DNA of 9,055 nt from Bacteroidota bacterium. Its GTDB lineage: Bacteria > Bacteroidota > Ignavibacteria > UBA10030 > BY39. Made by a program: the position numbers and the translations under genes. Numbering within the stretch: position 1 is the first letter of the stretch; each line of letters starts with the position of its first letter. The stretch lies in NCBI GenBank assembly GCA_018830765.1, contig JAHJRJ010000178.1:1-9055 (forward strand), given 5' to 3'. A model generated the notes under the pieces. That model did no database searches, was not told where the DNA came from, and worked only from the letters and a program-made list of their open reading frames with translations. Positions 6,975-9,055 of this stretch are shown here, piece after piece.

Positions 6975-7502
6975 TTATCTGTCTTCCTCTGTTTTACAAT
7001 TGCATTTTATGTCGTTCAGATTTTTACCGCACGTCGGGCACAACCCCGCGCATTCATCTTTGCAGACTAATTTTATAGGCATAGCCAACAATAAATATTG
7101 TCTTACGTCCTCGGCTAAATCTAAATATACTTTATCGATGCTGATAACTTGAACATCGTCTGAGTCGTTGACTGTTATACCACGGTCTTCATAAGTATAT
7201 AAAACATTGTATGAAGTTTGGAGATGGTGAAGGAATGGATTTAAACAGCGGTCGCATTCGACATCAGCATCAGTTTCCAAATCCGAAGTCAAAAAAATTT
7301 TATTTGTGGCTTTATCTAACCGTGCGTTAACATTTAATGGTTTGTTAAACCTTTTATCTAAGTCAAGCTGGCGAGGTTCAACTTTAAATTCATATTCGTG
7401 AATACCATCCGAAAGCTTTGAGATATTAATTCGTAAACCTGCTTGTTCGTATTTTTTGTCTGAATGCGGAGGTTTCATTTTCAAACCAAAATCTTTTAAC
7501 AA
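6975..7502 (-). CDS. DUF177 / YceD-family protein
   Basis: Protein of the DUF177 family, whose members are encoded next to rpmF across bacteria and have been linked to 23S rRNA or L32 metabolism. It has 175 residues from the TTG at 7502. The N-terminal half is beta-rich (LRINISKLSDGIHEYEFKVE), which is typical. Cysteines form two groups: CDRC in the middle (ECDRCLNPFLHHL) and a C-terminal cluster CKDECAGLCPTCGKNLNDIKCNC, likely zinc-binding. The start is uncertain: TTG at 7502 has a weak AAAGG upstream, while ATG at 7478 removes eight residues and fits better with the promoter-like sequence at 7515-7543, whose predicted transcript start is only a few nt before the TTG. It is the first gene of the operon. 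Confidence 0.88.
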   Translation of the reverse strand: MLKDFGLKMKPPHSDKKYEQAGLRINISKLSDGIHEYEFKVEPRQLDLDKRFNKPLNVNARLDKATNKIFLTSDLETDADVECDRCLNPFLHHLQTSYNVLYTYEDRGITVNDSDDVQVISIDKVYLDLAEDVRQYLLLAMPIKLVCKDECAGLCPTCGKNLNDIKCNCKTEEDR

Positions 7503-7514
7503 AAAAACCTTTAA

Positions 7515-7543
7515 AATATATGGAAATTTGAGTCGATAGTCAA
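7515..7543 (-). promoter_or_regulatory. Putative operon promoter (TTGACT - 17 nt - TATATT)
   Basis: On the minus strand TTGACT (7543-7538) is separated by exactly 17 nt from TATATT (7520-7515). This is close to the sigma70 consensus (5/6 and 5/6). The stretch TATATTTT also resembles the TAnnTTTG -7 box of Bacteroidota, with one mismatch. It points at the DUF177 gene and would drive the fatty acid operon. A start about 7 nt downstream (near 7508) would leave a very short leader before the TTG at 7502 but a normal one before the ATG at 7478. Confidence 0.55.
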
Positions 7544-7615
7544 GAATGGGTTCAATCTCGAATTGCGCTATAAAAAAGGTAACCCCAAATTCGATGCTTC
7601 ACGAAAAGAGAAAAC

Positions 7616-7763
7616 TAACGTACGAGCAAGCACGCCGTTGCTTTTTCCTCTATAAACGATCAATTCTCTCGCGGCAAAAACTGTGGAGCGAATACAACTA
7701 TCTGTCAATCTCAGTTATAACCTCGCCTTATCAAATGAATGAGCGTCGTGGTTGCGTTTGTTA
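7616..7763 (-). repeat. attC-like imperfect palindrome (candidate integron recombination site)
   Basis: Read on the minus strand it begins TAACAAACGCAACCACGACG and ends with an arm whose reverse complement begins TAACGTACGAGCAAGCACG. The arms align as TAAC, a 2-nt mismatched spacer (AA against GT), ACG, two extra bases AG on the 3' arm only, CAA, one mismatch, CACG, one mismatch, CG. TAAC/GTTA ends, a central unpaired spacer and extra bases confined to the 3' arm are the features of attC sites, and the polarity matches the gene just upstream. The first ten bases are the same as I recall for the Vibrio cholerae repeat. Each terminal 7-mer has one mismatch to the RYYYAAC/GTTRRRY consensus. The middle ~100 nt shows no strong pairing by eye. 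It begins 21 nt after the nuclease gene stop. Confidence 0.45.
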
Positions 7764-7784
7764 TGTGAAGCGCCGCCATTTTTG

Positions 7785-8561
7785 TTATTCAATCTCTCCT
7801 TCATCTAAGATAATAGTCCCATTTTTACCTGAATACATCCTCTTATTATAAGAGTTAAATTCATACTTTACATCCAGTGACAGAGATTCTATAGATAATA
7901 TTTTGTAATGCTTACACTTATAGATATGTTTGTTCCCTTTTTCTCCAGCAACATAAATTTCAAATGATAATATGAAATGGGGTGCGTCATAGGTTACTTT
8001 AAATTCGTCGGAGGGAGAAAAATAAAAACTTCTTTATGTTGTTCCTATCTTCTCAATATTGTAAGTTTTGCATTCTAAATAATAAGGAGTCTTATTGAAC
8101 CAGAACAGTATATCAGGATAGCCCATAGCTTTTTTATGTCCGCTTGGACCTACTGGGATATCCGCATTTAAACCTAACGAATTTAATGCATTCTTAACAT
8201 AAGGCTCTATATCATTTCCTATTTCATTTGGTCTTGGTCTTAAAATTCCTATTTTATTTATCGCCTTTCCTGCGCTTAATGCAGATTGTTTTAATAAATT
8301 TAATACCTGTTGATGTTTTGAGTTTTTAAAATCAAAAGACATAACTTTTTTGCCTGTCATGGCTTCTATAACTATCAATTAACCCTCAACATATTTTCCA
8401 CAATAAGGGCAGGTAACAATCCCGATAAATTCTTTATCAATACCAAATTCTTTATTACAATGAGGACATTTTAGTTTAGCATCTATAAAATAAAAATTGT
8501 CTATGTCTAAATCCTTCAGTTTTTCAATGGCTTTCTTAATAAAAACACTCTTATTTCTCAT
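7785..8561 (-). pseudogene. Restriction-endonuclease-like gene (zinc ribbon + PD-(D/E)XK) interrupted by two in-frame TAA codons
   Basis: From the ATG at 8561 one frame runs 258 codon positions to a TAA at 7785-7787, broken only by TAA at 8379-8381 (codon 61) and 8034-8036 (codon 176). Residues 32-54 hold a CPHC/CPYC zinc ribbon. The middle part has RPRPNEIGNDIEPYV, then GYPDILFWF and YLECK: Asp150-x12-Glu163-x-Lys165, a PD-(D/E)XK nuclease core. After the second stop the protein-like sequence continues with RSFYFSPSD and DVKYEFNSYNKRMYSG, as expected for the C-terminal part of a type II restriction enzyme. Both stops could derive from CAA. A strong GAAGGAG ribosome site precedes the ATG. A TTG directly after the first TAA could allow restart of a 114-residue piece with the catalytic motif, but its C-terminal 82 residues would be missing. 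Probably a recently inactivated gene; the recognition site is unknown. Confidence 0.7.
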
Positions 8562-8565
8562 GATG

Positions 8566-8572
8566 CTTTCTC
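8566..8572 (-). promoter_or_regulatory. Strong ribosome binding site before the zinc-ribbon/nuclease gene
   Basis: The minus strand reads GGAAGGAGAAAGCATC directly before the ATG at 8561, a strong purine-rich Shine-Dalgarno sequence at normal distance. It fixes the start at 8561 and argues that the TAG at 8577 is a true gene end, not a third nonsense mutation. Its strength contrasts with the Shine-Dalgarno-poor fatty acid operon. Confidence 0.7.
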
Positions 8573-8576
8573 CTTC

Positions 8577-9055
8577 CTAATCATAATACTTGTTTAATAT
8601 ATGGCAATGGGTTCCATTATACTCTTTTCTAATTCTATATTGGGTTTTTTCTCCCTTTGTATAGTATATCAGGAGAATATCTGAAATTGGTCCCGCTACT
8701 TTTCCTGAGAGAAATTTTAAAAGATTGCTTTCTTTAATATATTCAAATTTAGTACAATAAAGATATTCCAATATGCCTTCCTTTTTAAGTCTCTCAATTA
8801 CAGAAGCACTGCATAACCATGTCCCGTCCATATCTGGATTGAATAAATTTGTTTTAATATTCACGTAAACTGTTATTTTTTCTAAATTAACGATAATTAC
8901 ATCGTATCCACTCCAGTTACCATATTTCACATTATCTTTTCCAAAAAAGTCAATGGCAAAACTAATTACATGTTTTTCAATAATATCAGAGAGTGTTCTT
9001 GTTGAAAGTTCAATATCATATTTTCCTGCTATGGATGTAAGTTTGTTGTCATTTA
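8577..9055 (-). CDS. Putative restriction-endonuclease-like nuclease, 3' part (5' end beyond right edge)
   Basis: The frame is open to the right edge; 158 codons are visible before the TAG at 8577-8579. A GTG at 8930 is inside the frame and is probably not the start, because similar coding sequence continues upstream (LSTRTLSDIIEKHVISFAID). The stretch GYDVIIVNLEKITVYVNIKT has the layout of the PD-(D/E)XK nuclease core: Asp51, 13 residues, then N-I-K (65-67, counted from the edge), with an asparagine where Asp or Glu is usual. Several restriction enzymes have a DIK version of this motif, so a nuclease role is plausible but not shown. I do not recognise the family. The next gene starts 15 nt after its stop in the same frame with its own ribosome binding site, so the two look like an operon. 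No methyltransferase is visible here. Confidence 0.5.
   Translation of the reverse strand, partial: NDNKLTSIAGKYDIELSTRTLSDIIEKHVISFAIDFFGKDNVKYGNWSGYDVIIVNLEKITVYVNIKTNLFNPDMDGTWLCSASVIERLKKEGILEYLYCTKFEYIKESNLLKFLSGKVAGPISDILLIYYTKGEKTQYRIRKEYNGTHCHILNKYYD

Noticed and set aside
7558..7594. TCGAATT/AATTCGA inverted repeat as an operator near the promoter
   Set aside because: A 7-bp AT-rich repeat in a low-GC region can arise by chance, and it lies upstream of the -35 with no partner regulator in view.
7625..7646. Plus-strand terminator (AGCAA/TTGCT stem followed by T-run)
   Set aside because: The stem is only 5 bp and nothing upstream on the plus strand needs a terminator. The sequence is better explained as one arm of the attC-like palindrome.
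7546..7851. Plus-strand open frame of 101 codons upstream of the operon
   Set aside because: It runs over the promoter-like site, the attC-like palindrome and the antisense of the nuclease C-terminus. The protein has no family look, and no ribosome site is seen.
8577..8579. TAG as a third nonsense mutation in one long nuclease gene
   Set aside because: It is in the same frame as the next gene, but a strong ribosome binding site and an ATG follow within 18 nt, so a normal gene end is more likely.
8928..8930. GTG as the start of the first nuclease-like gene
   Set aside because: The same frame continues upstream to the window edge with protein-like sequence and no stop, so the true start is probably outside.

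Overview
The window carries a type II fatty acid synthesis operon read from the minus strand. From right to left: a DUF177 (YceD-like) protein, rpmF, plsX, fabH, fabD, a cysteine-cluster protein, fabG, acpP, fabF and the 5' part of rnc, which runs off the left edge. A minus-strand nuclease region lies to the right, from about 7785 to the window edge. Low GC, the gene order, rnc following fabF, and the near absence of Shine-Dalgarno sequences in the operon suggest a member of the Bacteroidota/Chlorobi/Ignavibacteria (FCB) group. This is an inference from architecture; there is no rRNA in the window.

The operon genes look intact, with catalytic residues in place, and they are tightly packed: fabF/rnc share ATGA, fabH overlaps plsX by 14 nt, and the cysteine-cluster gene overlaps fabD by 11 nt. 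Together they feed the same pathway. PlsX makes acyl-phosphate, FabD loads malonyl onto AcpP, FabH starts the chain, FabF elongates it and FabG reduces the ketoacyl product. rpmF, the DUF177 gene and rnc link the operon to ribosome and RNA metabolism. A sigma70-like promoter (TTGACT, 17 nt, TATATT) sits just in front of the DUF177 gene.

Three unusual things sit inside the operon. The 393-nt gap before fabG holds two nested palindromic, MITE-like elements, and one arm of the second supplies the last codons and stop of the cysteine-cluster gene. fabD has an in-frame palindromic insertion near its N-terminus. plsX has no ATG, GTG or TTG upstream of its conserved first beta strand, so its start codon must be unusual.

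The right side holds two adjacent nuclease-like genes. The first is partial at the right edge and resembles a PD-(D/E)XK restriction endonuclease. The second is a zinc-ribbon plus PD-x12-ExK restriction-endonuclease-like gene whose frame is clean over 258 codon positions except for two in-frame TAA codons, so it is probably a recent pseudogene. Twenty-one nt after its final stop there is a ~148-bp imperfect palindrome with TAAC/GTTA ends, a mismatched spacer and two extra bases on the 3' arm. This is the layout of an integron attC site in the same orientation as the gene. The nuclease region may therefore be an integron-type gene cassette inserted directly upstream of the fatty acid operon promoter. 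No methyltransferase, integrase, tRNA, rRNA or CRISPR array is seen.
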